Shown: piece by piece, positions 9,983 to 21,700 of the stretch | Layout of the letters: each line of letters opens with the position of its first letter | Numbering within the stretch: the stretch's first letter is position 1 | DNA from: Ectocarpus siliculosus | Taxonomy: Eukaryota > Sar > Phaeophyceae > Ectocarpales > Ectocarpaceae | DNA length: 46,101 nt | Assembly: GCA_000310025.1 (NCBI GenBank) | Contig: FN649735.1 | Location: 1,716,633-1,762,733 of the forward strand | Direction: 5' to 3' | The notes under the pieces: generated by a model | Database searches by the model: none | What the model saw: only the letters and a program-made list of their open reading frames with translations | Told to the model about the DNA's origin: nothing | Program-made: the position numbers and the translations under genes

Positions 9983-12900
9983 ATGGCTGAGACCAAGCGC
10001 ACTCTGACATGCTGGTGTGGCGATGTGGAGATGGAGCTCGTGGGCGCTCCGCTGGCTAGCCTGCACGTGAGTTGTAGACGTACCGCTGTATGCAACTTGC
10101 AGCAGTTCTGCTGCTAAGCTCGTCTGTGTATGTAGTTCCGCCTGTTTTTCTGGTCAGCTCCGAAGCCCAAGTGAGATTGACAGGAGGTGCCTGATGATGC
10201 TGTGCACAATGTGCTGCTGGCAGCCCTCACGGCCACGCAGCTATTGTCACCCCGCAAAGGCTGCCTGGGCCTGTCCCGCCTTGCCGTGGGCTCAGTTGAG
10301 TCAAAGCCTACACACGTAACATGATACTGCTGTAGATAGTCAACACAACAGCAGTGGGTTGGGTGGCTGCTTGGGCACTGCTGTCTACGTGCAGGTCCAG
10401 TGGTCACGTCTGCCCGATTCCCCCTGCTCGACGACTGGCTGTGGGTGTGGTGGGTATGCAAATACTTCGATTATTCTGTGATGCACATACACATGCGTAG
10501 ATCTCTCTTGCCCTGTGCTCCCCCGGACAAAGCAGGAAACGGATGGGAAGAGAGGGGAAGGAGCGCAGCGTTTTCGTTTTATTTCCAGCGGTGACTCGTA
10601 CAGTACGCGGCGTTTTTTCATGCAACCCACCGCTCGGTATCGCGCGTTTGCCGTCGACGCAGCAGAGACATGCAGGAGTTCGGCAACATTACCTGGTAAA
10701 CCCAAACCTCCTGATGCATGGCTGCAGTTGTCTCATCACGACTTGCACGGACTGAGCTGCGTTCAATATATCCAGCAGTGTCACCGAACCCTCACTGCTG
10801 TGTGCAGATTTCAACCACCTCCTCTGAGAATTTTCTCGAACGGGTGCTCGCTGTGATGCCACGTACACTGCTGTCTCGAAGTCCGAGTGAGAACAGAATT
10901 GGAAGGGTTGAGGGTTGTCCCTGCTGTTGGCATGTGGTGGTCTGACCACGTCGACTTGCCTCGGTGCTCCCAATGGGAACGGGAATACAGCAGTGTACAG
11001 TAGAGGTCCCTGTTTAGTGCCTGTTGAAAAGTGCCGGTTGCCCGTATAAAAGTAGACTATTTTAGGGCCGGTGTTTTCGCCCCGCATACACTGGGATACT
11101 AAGTCGTTCTGTACTTTGAATAGTTCCGGTGTCCGGTTTATTGTCGGTGAAATTTCTGCGCACACCCCGGCACTAAACAGGGACCTCTACTGTAGAAGTA
11201 CAATGTAGAGGCCCGCTCATCAGAAAAAACTCTCTTTATCGCGGTAAGATCCAATACCTTATCCAGGGTGATACGCTAGGGCTCGTTTGCCCCGGACTTA
11301 TGACACACCTTATGTCTCAGGCCAAACGTGTTGTACGTCAACTGCCTCCTCCCCCCTCGCCGTCCGTGTACATATCTCTCCACAATCGAAGACGGTCTGC
11401 TGTATACTGTATCACGACGACGGGACGTTTCTCAGCCAGTTGAGACACCCGAACTCCGCTACGCTGGTATCCTCTTCTACCGCTGCGTGGCCAGCGTTCT
11501 TTGTCTTGCCGGTGTTATGGCGACAGTTGTTTTTTTCCAAGAAATGTTCGTACCAGTACAGGAGACGACGTACACTGTTGTCCGTAGGAGATTTTAGCCA
11601 CAGCAGTCTGAAGAGGTGTGTTGAAGTTTTTGTTTCATGCTGTCTACAGGTTTTGTTTAAGACACAGCACAACGACACAGACAGCAAGGCCGCGTTGTCG
11701 AACCATTCCTGATATCCGCATGCCTTACACCTGCCTGCCAAGTTAAACGAAGAGATCACCCTCCCCCCGACCCCCACGTGGTTTGTCGAATCATGCTTTA
11801 CAGTGCCACTGCGTCATTTGCCAGAAGTGGTCGGGGGCTCCGTTCCAATGGCTAGTACTATATAAGGCCGACAAGACGTCCGTCGTCAAGGGGAAGGATA
11901 ACATCACCATCACTAGGACCAGCGAGGACATGGAGCGCGGGAGGTGCAAGGCGAGTCGCTGGCCGCTTCGGGCATGTTGAGGAACCGTTCCAGTGTACAT
12001 GTAGCTTCGATCCACAATTATTGTGGGTGGAGGTTTGGGACTCAGCTGTGCCAAAGCGACCGAGGTTTGCTCGCTTTCTACCGATCATCCCTTACCGATG
12101 TAGTATGTAGACAGGGATGATGGGATGAAGGAATTCAAGGTGCCCATTTTCTTCGTTTTCCTCGGTCATGTGAGTAATTTGGGTGCATGCAACGCTGAGC
12201 CGCAAACACGGTGCCGCTCCCCTCCCATGGTTGAGAGCGTTTCAAGTTTTCGTCTAATGAAACGCACAGAGACCTATTTGCGGTTGAGACGGGTGAAAAC
12301 GGGGGGCCGGAATTTGGGACGAGTTCTTGGTGATGTACGTCTGCCGGTAGCGCTGACAGCGCGCGGTCTTGTTTTTGTTGGTTTGTGCGCTTTGCAGGCA
12401 CCGTGCATAAACAGGGCGATCCTTTGTACTGCGCCAGCTTCGCCGTCATCGCCGCGGTCACCAATACTACTGCCGTACCATCACTACCATTTCATCGAGC
12501 TTCATCTTTGCGAGGTCCCCCCCCCGTTCTGTTCGCAGCTGTTACAAACACCTGCTTCATATTTTCCCCTCCTAAACTCCATCTCCCTCGGCTTTTGCCG
12601 GCCCCTTTTGGCACAACATGTTTTGCGTCCGCTCACTAAATGGTCCGCATTTTTTTTTTCGGTTATACTGTTTCCGGTGTTGCCTCTCCTGGCCCGGATG
12701 GATGCACGGATGGGCGGTCGGATCGAACGTTCGCAGACATGCACCTCGCACCTCTACAACAATCGGGGCGGGCACATTTTTGCCATTCCGGGTGTCGTTA
12801 TAAAGGTAAACCCGAAAAAAAGAAAAAGAAAACACGAGTACGGTTGGAAAGGTTTTCTCTTTTTCGATGCGCACTTTCTTGACGCCGGGCTGGTGGCGTT

Positions 12901-13669
12901 TGAACTTATCGAAAACGGTATAAAACATTACTTCTGCGCAGACTTGACGCAGTAGCCCAAGGCGCCGGGCTGTTGGTGTGCAAAATTATCGAAAACGGCG
13001 TCAAAAATTGCTCTGCGCTGACTTGATGGCCCGACTCCTTGATGGCCCAATTCCACACTCGGATCGCCATCACCGCAGTAGCAGTAACATTTTCGTTGCC
13101 TAATCTCGATCCTGAACGCTCCTCCGGTTCAGGGCATCCGCTCCGAGGACCGCACCATCGCCGAAGGGTTTGCGCCTTCCGCCGAGATCTTCTACGCTAC
13201 CCGGGTCCAGGTAGGGTAGGTACACAACTTTGCTTGCTGTGCAGAATAGTCGATTCAAGACATTGAATGGCGCATCTTAACAGTACATTCCGTAGTGTTC
13301 GGGCTACTCTACCGTCAGGGAAGGTGCAAAACGTTTTTTGAGGGGATGTGTTCGTTTGCTTTGTGGCGTGTCTTTCCGTTATTGCCTTTTTGGGGGGGGA
13401 GGGCGTGACGCCACGTCGACACGAAAAGGGACACCACAATTCTCACGGAAAAAAAAAAAAGAATCGCGTCGTGGTTCTGCAGACCAACGCTCAGCAACTC
13501 GAAGTTATTTTCGTAAACCCCTGCTCTAGCGTTTAGCGGGCTTGTCATGGTAGGATATTGTTTTGTGATACTGAGACCGCACCCACCGCTACCCTCCTAC
13601 TTGTTCGACGGTTTCATGCAGGATACGAACAGAGGCCTCCCAACCTTCGACACTGTTCCGACTCTATAG
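9983..13669 (+). CDS. GFA/CENP-V domain zinc protein, five exons
   Basis: The exons are 9983-10066, 11804-11950, 12737-12805, 13133-13210 and 13622-13669, all phase 0, giving 141 aa, a normal length for a stand-alone GFA domain. All seven zinc-site cysteines of the family are visible: CWCG (C10, C12), CHCVICQKWSGAPF (C29, C31, C34) and GRCKTCTSHLYNN (C76, C79). The residue after the last CxxC is Thr where most members have Gly. The C-terminus (EGFAPSAEIFYATRVQ, then GLPTFDTVPTL) fits the usual GFA ending. The family includes glutathione-dependent formaldehyde-activating enzyme-like proteins and vertebrate CENP-V; the substrate here cannot be told. Intron 2 appears to use a GC donor (AAG|GCGAGT), because only that junction restores CKTC and the phase. 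Intron 1 (1.7 kb) carries a MITE and intron 3 a tandem duplication. The first ATG was chosen because it directly precedes the conserved CxCG. Confidence 0.88.
10998..11192. mobile_element. 195-bp MITE with perfect terminal inverted repeats, TA target site
   Basis: The left end (CAGTAGAGGTCCCTGTTTAG, continuing TGCC) is exactly repeated in inverted orientation at 11169-11192. Both ends are flanked by TA (10996-10997 and 11193-11194). A TIR starting CAGT and a TA duplication are typical of Tc1/mariner/pogo-type elements. With no coding capacity, this is a non-autonomous copy. The TIRs have no mismatch, suggesting recent insertion or strong sampling luck. It lies in intron 1 of the GFA gene. Confidence 0.88.
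12881..13025 (+). repeat. tandem duplication (2 units of about 70 bp) in intron 3 of the GFA gene
   Basis: Unit 1 (12881-12955) and unit 2 (12959-13025) share GCGCCGGGCTG or GACGCCGGGCTG, then TTATCGAAAACGG, AAAA, TTCTGCGC/CTCTGCGC and GACTTGA. A shorter ACTCCTTGATGGCCC echo of the unit end follows. This is non-coding, although it lies inside a long open frame that is an intron read-through. Confidence 0.75.
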
Positions 13670-15791
13670 TGATTATATTAGCGGCTGCCGTTCTGGATGG
13701 AGAGTTGGCAGCTTCATCCGCGGGTGGCGTCAGGCGTGGTGCACAGAGAGCACTTCGCCATGAATGAAAGCGTCGTGCGCGCAAGAGAGATGGTGCCCAT
13801 CTGCACTGCCGGAAACTCGGTTCGAAACATTTTGGCGCGAGCCGCAGCATGCGTGTGTTGACGTGGAGTGAACATTTGGTGTGTGTGTGTGCTGTTCATT
13901 TGCCCATTAAGGTTGAGATGCGGTTTTCTCTAGGCGGCAAGCACCACTTCCCCTGGCAGTAAATAGGCTCTCTCCCTACAAAATCGTGACTGAGGAGCGC
14001 CGTCAATGTTTGTTGTTCGACCCCCCGAGATGGTGAGACTTGTGTGGTTTCGCGAAGACGCCGGAAGGTAACGCATGAAACGAACAGAAAAAAACAATGC
14101 CGCACGGAGAGACAGACGGCTCAGATCCGTCCTCGACCCCCTGAAACAATGAAGCACCGACACCTTATACTCTTGTGCGGTGTCGCGTTTGGTTCGGGCA
14201 TCAGGCCTGCGCCTTGGTGGGGAAGACTGCGGGTGCGTGTCGTCCAAGGGTGAGCACCTAGAGCGTGCCATTTAAAAATATGTGAATAATTATTTTTTGT
14301 CCGCCTGTCTGTGTATCTGCGCGGGTTGCGCTGCGGGCTGCTAGTAAGTTACTTCATCACAGTTTTGGGGTTATCCATTGGTGTTTGTTGGACATTGAGG
14401 CCCAGATGCACCGTATTTTGAAATAGCACACCCGACGCGGGTGTGGGACGGTGCGCGACTTGGATTTAAAGAGAGAAAGGGGGCGATGCTGCAGAGATTG
14501 CGGAGATGAGAGTAGACTCGTAGAAAGTTTCTGCAGGAGATTGCGTGGAGAGTTGCTTCGTAAACGTGTCTTCAGATCGCTATAAGCCGACTATTATCAG
14601 TCGCACCGGCAACTCAAGTCTTCGAGAATGGTACTACTTCCGTGGAACAATCCAACACACCAAGCAGAGGTGACAGCGCAAGCTCTGAAGTAGAAACAAT
14701 GATGGGTAGGGTTGCGGTGCGGCTGCACGTTGTGATCTCTATCTGTGTTGTCGTTGGCACCGGGAGATACGTGCAAGTATGTCTGAACCGAGCATGCGGG
14801 TTTTTGTTGCCCGTTCCCGTCGTGTCTTGCGGCCCTGGAATCGGGGCAGCTTTGACGCATTTCAAACTCATCGCGCCTGGGAATTTGCGCTTGAGGTGTC
14901 AAAGACACATGCGAGATGTTCGTCGGAATACTGCGTGCCGGACAAGGCAGCTTCGAGTGAGTTGACGCGTGTGTGTGACACGCGGTATTCGTGGTCCGGC
15001 GGAATGAGCACGTACGTTCCACGAATCTGTACGACGACATGGGAGAAGCTGTTGAATCTCTCTCCTGGAAACCAGGGTCTCCTCTCCTCGTGGATGCCTT
15101 TTCGAGGCACCGGCCTGGGCCTCAAGATTCCAGATCTAATAAGAGACCTGTAGGCCTGCAAGATCAAAATACAAGATCTTGATTTATTAAGATCTTGATT
15201 TATTAAGATCTTGATCAAAAGATCCTGACGTAAGAAGATCCTGACATAAAATGTTGACAACGTTCCTGTGTTTTACGCCAGAGCTTGTGGCACAAGGAAG
15301 GTTTTCCGGGTACCCTCAGCCCATTTAATGTCTAAGAGGGATTCTGGTGGTGGGTAAGGTTCCGCCCTCCTGTCTAACCAACGCCTTCCTCCTGTCTTTC
15401 GCTATAATACGGTGTGGGATCTCAAGCTCCGTCCCACGTGTCGATTAACAACTGAACGCGCATGTTCTCCTCCGCGGCAACGCGAACAGTCGAAAAACTG
15501 CAACAGCAGGGCATGGACAAGAGGGGGAAATACAATACTAGGAGAAAAGAGCGCTGCTACTGAGTGAGTTTTGCCTCAGCCAACGCTGGCACCTGAGACA
15601 ACAGACAACACCTGCCAAGCGCCGCAGAGTCCCCCCAACCCGCCGTCCAGTCTCCCAAACCCGTCTACGCGTCAATTCCACATGCTCCCGGCTACTACTT
15701 CCGACTTCGAGCACAAGCTACCGGCCGGTTGCCCACCTATTCTTCAGCTATTTACGGCTCTCATCGCGGATGGTGTCCTTCCATGTCTACC
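13670..15791. other. convergent intergenic region between GFA and UTP6 genes
   Basis: The two flanking genes point toward each other, so this 2.1 kb holds both 3' UTRs and terminators. I found no exon. Open frames of up to 147 codons (for example minus 14597-15040) have no motif and are rich in His/Thr/Arg, like random sequence. A direct-repeat array at 15174-15245 is listed separately. Confidence 0.5.
15174..15245. repeat. short AAGATC-type tandem array
   Basis: There are two adjacent copies of AGATCTTGATTTATTA, a third partial AGATCTTGATCAAA, then two AAGATCCTGAC(G/A)TAA units. Each is about 15-16 bp. The self-complementary AGATCT and TTGATCAA parts could fold. It lies downstream of the UTP6 stop codon. 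Confidence 0.7.
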
Positions 15792-18700
15792 CTAACCCCA
15801 TCGCTGTTTCTTTCTGCCGGTGCTAGACGTGACACCCCCCCCCAGACCGCCCTCCGTCTGCTGCTGCTGTTGGGATCTCCAACGCACAGCGTTCGCTCTC
15901 TTCACATCCCCCTCCTGAATCTCGAACTGCGCGTACTCCTCCCAGATGGCAGGCAACTCCCGGCCGAACTTGTCCACCGAATCCTGACACGAGAAAAAAC
16001 GAAGAAAAAAAAAGGTACACGTGTGGCGAGGGGAAATGTGTGGGTCGAGACCAAACGCCACACGCGCCATGATGATGATGGACAGGAGGAGTCGGGACCT
16101 GCGGTGGAAGCCCTGACAACGACGCACGTGGACACCAATCACATATTTCGCCGCCGTCCCACACAGAGAGCCGACCGGTGCACGTGGGGGCGAACAGACC
16201 GGAACCAAAACCCGAAGGTATAAAAAAATATATATGACAGCGAAAACAAAGAAGCGCTACCATAAGGACGCCGAGGAACACAATACGCTCGAACGTTCTA
16301 GGTTTGTATTGTAGCTAGGTTTGTATTGTAGCGCAAAAAGAGTGAAGCCTCGCGTTCCTTTAGAGTGCCCGTGCGATTCCGGCTACAGTACGGCGGTAGG
16401 TGTCAGAGGGGACATGTAGGGAAGGCAAAGAGGTGACAAAGGATAGGGCCTGCCTCCCGCAGAAGGCAAGCCGTGACGGATACGGACAAGTAAAGGGTCA
16501 AAATACCGTAATTGTGCGTGTTATTTATCGCACCCCCGTGTTAGCGTTTTTCCGTAGCGTATTTCTCCACAACCAGGGAGGTATCACCTCCGAAAAGGGG
16601 TGGTTCCAGAAACATCTCGTCGAGGGCTTTCCTGAGAGGTATCGGTTGGTGTTCGCACCCTCCTAGTTGTGGAGAAATACGCTACAGAAAAACGCTAACA
16701 CGGGGGTGCGATAAATAACACGCACAATTACGGTATTCAGAGACGGCATCGCAGAAAAACGAAATAGTTACCCGCGGTTACAGCCCAGAAAAAACTGTTG
16801 CAGCGTTTTTCCAGCCAACTTGTTCGCTCCTCAACAACATCCCACCACACCTCCGGAACAGACCAGTAACTACCGTGTGTTGCACAATACACGCGGCAGC
16901 ACGGCAAGTGGCTCTGCCGAACCGTCTCGTCGACAGCATTCCAACAACGTATCATTCGATTTTGGCAACCCTCTTCGTCGTAGGGTAACCGAGCTCTAAA
17001 TATCGACCCAGGACGGGGGCTGATATCTTACGCAACCTGCGGCTTCCTTGAACGCCTTCGCGGCGCACCAACGGATCTATCTATCATCATCATCATCACC
17101 TCAAATAGTTCCCGCACGCGCTTCGCCCTTGCCCCTTCCTCCCCCGCCTCCTCCCCCAGCGCCCTCTCCAGCTCGATCGTCTCGCCGTACGCCGCCGCCG
17201 CCCCGGTCCCCGTGAGCAAGAAGGAACGCCTTGCCCACTGCAGAGCCCGGCGGGCGGCGTCAGGACCCTCCACGGCCGCGCTCCAGCGGACGTACCCGGC
17301 CAAAAACTCCCCCTGCGCGTTGTTCCCTGCGGAGCCTCCCCCACATGCCTCGACGGCCTCCCGGAACGCCGCTGCCACCGCAGTTTTTCCCTTTTTGCTG
17401 TGCCCACCCCCCGAGGCCACCAGAGACGCGAGCAACTCCCGCCACAGGTCGGGGTACCCCGGGGCCGCCGGCGGGACGGCCTTTATCCCTGCCCGCAGGG
17501 TCGCCGCGGCCACGTCGGCACCAGCAGCGCCAGCACTACTGCTGTTACCTCCAAGGCTGGGCTTCTTTCCACTGCTGGCCGGCCGCCCGGCTTGCCCGGG
17601 GTCGCCGCCCAAGGCCGCGAGCCGCCTCTCCAGCGCCGCGCGGCGGAGCCAGGGTCCCGGCCGCCGGGGCAGCACCCCGGTCGCGGCGCGGAGCGCCGCC
17701 AGAGCCTCCTCGGGCTCGCCCAGCGCCAGGCACACGTCCGCCAGCCCCGCGGACAGGGCCTCTCGGGAGTCCTCCTCCCGGCGCCGACTCGGCGCCTCGA
17801 GCTCCTCGGCTGGGGCCGCGACCTCTCTCGTCGCGAGCAGCGACGCGCCTCCTCTCTCCTTGCGGGCTGCGATTGCCGCGGTAACGGCGGTGGTGGAACT
17901 CCGCGGCGGATCGTTCGGTGCGGCGCGGCCGGCGAGGTGGATCTCCACCGAACGCGCCAGCACCTCCCGGAGCCGAGCCGCGAGAGCGGCGGCCGCGGCG
18001 GCGGCCGGTGCCGAAACCCCAACCATCTCACCGTCTTTGCCCCCGTCGACCGCGCCGCCGCCTCTCTTCCTTCCTTCGGCCCCCTCGCAGGCCTCGAGCC
18101 TTCCCCGCAAGAACGACGCGTAGCGTACCCACATGTCCGGCTGCGACGCCCCGACCGCCTCAACGGCGACTTCGAACGTGTCCACGCTCTCCTGCACGAC
18201 GGCAAACCCTAACCGACCGCCATCGCGACCGGCCGCCGCCGCCGCCTCCGCCGCGAGCTGTGGGTACGACGCCCGCACTTCCCACGCCTCGCAGCTCTCG
18301 GGAAAGTCTCTCTCGATGGAGGTCAGGATTGATTGCGCCACCTCGGCCGACAGCACCGGGAAGTCCTCCGCGCAGCACCGCAGAAACCCCGCTCGGAACC
18401 CAACGTCCGCGGGGATGGCCTTGACGGCAGCCCGAAACACGGCCATCGGGACGGCCCCCTTGTAGAACCGCCGGGCGGTGTCGTTCATCACCGGCGCCGG
18501 ACGCGCGCCGTCGCCGCCCCCCAGCGCTCCTTCCGCTCCCGCCGCTTTCCTCACGGCCTTGAAGCTGGGACCCCCGCTCTGTCCCGCTTCAGCCTCGAGC
18601 TCCGGTATGTCCATGCCTCGCCTCCCGCCATCATCATCATTATCATCGCTCCCCTGCGCGTTGTCGCCGGCCCCGCCCCGTTCCGCTTCCAGGCCGAGGA

Positions 18701-21700
18701 TCTCCCTCCTGCCCATGAGCTTCTCCACGTAGGAGAACTCGAGGCGGAAGTACTGAAGCCAGAGGTTCCGGGCGCCCGGGTTGATGCGCAGCCCCCTCTG
18801 CATGAGGGAGCGAGCGGACGAGGCGTTGCCGCCGTTGAAGAACTCCCAGCTCGCCGCCTTGATCCAGAGCCCGGGGTTGCGGGGGTGGAGCTGGAGGGCA
18901 CGGGCGAAGAGCCTGCCCAGCGCCTGCGGTATTATATTGTGCGCAATGTAGGGTGGTGGTCGTCGTTGTGGGGAGGAAGGGAAGGGGGAGAAGAAGGACA
19001 ATGTTCGATTTCTTGCCGCGTATTTACGGAGACCAAAGGAAGCAAGGGGTCTTTGGTGTGCTGCGGAAAAACACTCCTGAATGTGGTAGTAAGTTGAGGA
19101 TGAGGGCCCGTTCGCGCATTTCCTTCCTGCTGACAGTACCATCACGAAGGCTTCCGGTACTCGTTGGTCCTGACGACAGAATTTTTTGGACGTTTCCTCC
19201 GCCCGTTCCCCCTCTCGCTCGCTAACGCCGGTATTACGCCTCCTCCCGCTCAAGGCCTCTGACCGGCGGCGAAGTCAACGAAAAACATTGTTGCTGACAA
19301 AAAATCAGTCTAGTCGTTTCCTTAGACCCCCTCATCTCGCTCGTCAACGCCGGTACTACGCCGCCCCCCCCCCCCCCCCCCCTTGGTCTGCCCTTGACGG
19401 GGGGGGAAATCCAAGTAATGGAACCCGAAGTCCCCCTCCCCGGGAAACTTCATCACGGGGCGGTCGAAAAACCCCCCCACCCGGGGCACCCCACAAAAAT
19501 CGGCCGTGGCGGCCTTCCCCTTCTTGGGCTTCTTCTTGTTGCGCTGCTGGGCCCCCCTGGGGCCCCCCTCCATCCCTCTCGTGGGCAGGGCGCGCAGGGA
19601 CTCCAGGTTGAACTCGTACTCCACGTAACGCATGAAATCCAGNNNNNNNNNNNNNNNNNNNNNNNNNNNNNNNNNNNNNNNNNNNNNNNNNNNNNNNNNN
19701 NNNNNNNNNNNNNNNNNNNNNNNNNNNNNNNNNNNNNNNNNNGTGTTATTTCGGGGGGGGGGGCCCTTTTCGCTCTTTTCTTCCCGGCAGGAAGTCCCCA
19801 CCAAAGGTCCCCGGTTTTTTTTGGTCCCGGCGAAAAATTTTTTTGGGTTTTTTCTGCCCCCTTTCCCCCTTCTGGTCTCAAGAGGGGGGTTTTTGCCCCC
19901 CCCCCCCCAAAGGCCTTGGCCCGGGGGGGAAGTCAAAAAAAAATCTTTTTGGGGGCAAAAAATCGGTTGGGGTTTTTTTTTGGCCCCCCCCCTTTCGGGG
20001 TTTGGACCGGGGTCTTCGCCCCCCCCCCCCCCCCCCCCACCTTGCTCTGCCCTTGACGGGCGGCGAAGTCGATGTAGTGGAGCCAGATGTCCACGTCCCC
20101 GGGAAACTTCATCACGGCGCGGTCGAAGATCCACCGCACCAGGCGCACGCAGCAGAAGTCGGCCGTGGCGGCCTTCCCCTTCTTGGTCTTCTTCTTGTTG
20201 CGCTGCTGGCCGCCGCTGGCGCCGCCCTCGATCCGTCTCGTGCGCAGGGCGCGCAGGGACTCGAGGTTGAGCTCGTACTCGACGTAGCGCATGAAGTCCA
20301 GGCGACGGGCCTCGTGCCGCCGAAGCATGTACTCGAAGCCCTTTCTCCTGGAGACGATGGCGCGGACCTCGGCCTGCGCCGGTTGGGGGTGGGTGGGTTG
20401 GTGGGTGGATAAGACGCGTGTGGTGGCCAGACTGAAAACACTTGTATGCCGTCGGGTTTCGTTTCCGGGAGAGAACGGGTGATCGCTGCTCTCGGGCCGT
20501 GTATGTATAAAGATGGTGTGGAATTCGGTAGCGTGCTCTGTGCAACACGACAGCGACAACAGCCCACACGCTCTGGGGGAAGTAAGGGGTGCAGAGGTTT
20601 TCCTCAGGCAACAGGTTGCGTGCCGTGTGCTACCTGGGAGAGGCGCATGTTTCGTTCTTTTACTTCTCCGACTGCCGTCCAAAACAATGTGCAGCGTCGG
20701 CACCAAAGCAGGAGGGTGGTCTCCAGATGAATCACCGCCCTCTCCCAATAAAGGTGAACGGTACGGGTGAGAGGGTCACGAGGTTGGGCCAAGGGACACA
20801 AACAGCACGTCAAACACCCAGGGTTCACACAAGAGCGTAAGTATCACGGAGAGCCACCGTACTGTAGTGTACAGTTTTATTCATCGTGTCTTATTCTTGT
20901 CTACAACTGCCGCCGACTATCGCAAACGGCATCGTGCAGTTCGGCACACATGTACACACATCGTTGCGTCGAAGTTCCTCGCGGACATGTCCGTGCGGTA
21001 TTCGTACCGTGCTGCTTTTCTCGAGGTGCAGCTGTCTGGGTTGCTGTCTGTGAGGAAGCTCTGCTAACCCCTGCAACGCTTTGGGCTGGCTGCCCGTGCA
21101 TTGACGTTGCCATCGAGCATGTCCAATCCAAACTAATAACCAAGAGGGGTCCACAGCGGTACGATCATGTTCACCCACGCCAAGCCAAGGGGTATTCAAC
21201 CCCGCGCGAACTAGAGGCAGGCGGCAGCAATTGTAGTAGACTACCCTCGTGCTTTGTTGCAGCAGCAGCGGTAGACATTATTCACCAGCATGACGCATGG
21301 ATGAGGGCCAGAGTACGGCTGTCGGACTGGAAGCAGGCACGGTTTTTGCAGGCAGAAACGACACATCTCTGTAGACATCTCGGGCGAGCGGGAGGCTGAG
21401 AGAGAGAAACACACAGAGAGAGAGGCAGTCCTCAACAATGGCAGCTCCTCGGTGGCCGCACCTGTGTCTTCAGCATACGCTGTTATTGGCGTCCGGTTTA
21501 AAAACGAAAAGAGGGTTTTGCCTGTCCTACACACTACTCAACGAGCACTGAAATCGTTTCACCGGCCCCATTCTCTGCCCTAGAAATCGTAACGGAGCCC
21601 ACGGCACAGAAGTGCTGTGCCCTCTCCCTCTGTGGAGGCAAACGAGTCATGTCCAGTCACACCACACAGCAGCCGGCGAGTTCATCTCCGATTCCTCCCT

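Larger units (their letters stand above)
9357..11607. repeat. cluster of the octamer ACAGCAGT/ACTGCTGT
   Basis: Eight exact copies, counting both orientations, start at 9357, 10326, 10348, 10377, 10794, 10867, 10987 and 11600. They lie in intron 1 of the cysteine-rich gene and intron 1 of the GFA gene. The rest of the window has twelve more, all outside the exons modelled here. Function unknown; see the findings. Confidence 0.6.

Noticed and set aside
12125-12955. 276-codon plus-strand open frame
   Set aside because: It contains exon 3 of the GFA gene, but the remainder is intron read-through with no motifs and includes a tandem repeat.
15174-15245. CRISPR-like array
   Set aside because: The units are adjacent 15-16-bp direct repeats without spacers, in a eukaryotic genome.
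17028-17099. TAA at 17028 as the end of UTP6
   Set aside because: The codons after GAG at 17100 (a run of Met, then Arg-rich) are unlike UTP6. A GT donor there joins in phase to 15983 and gives the conserved last HAT repeat.
17212-18465. Long plus-strand Arg/Pro/Ser-rich frames
   Set aside because: They are shadows of UTP6 exon 3, caused by its high GC content at third positions.
19322-19642. A duplicated exon or pseudogene copy of UTP6 exon 2
   Set aside because: Intron sequence next to it is duplicated as well, at the same offset, and errors are homopolymer-type. This is a sequencing and assembly artefact.
20767-21399. 210-codon plus-strand open frame
   Set aside because: It lies entirely in UTP6 intron 1 on the opposite strand and has no motif.
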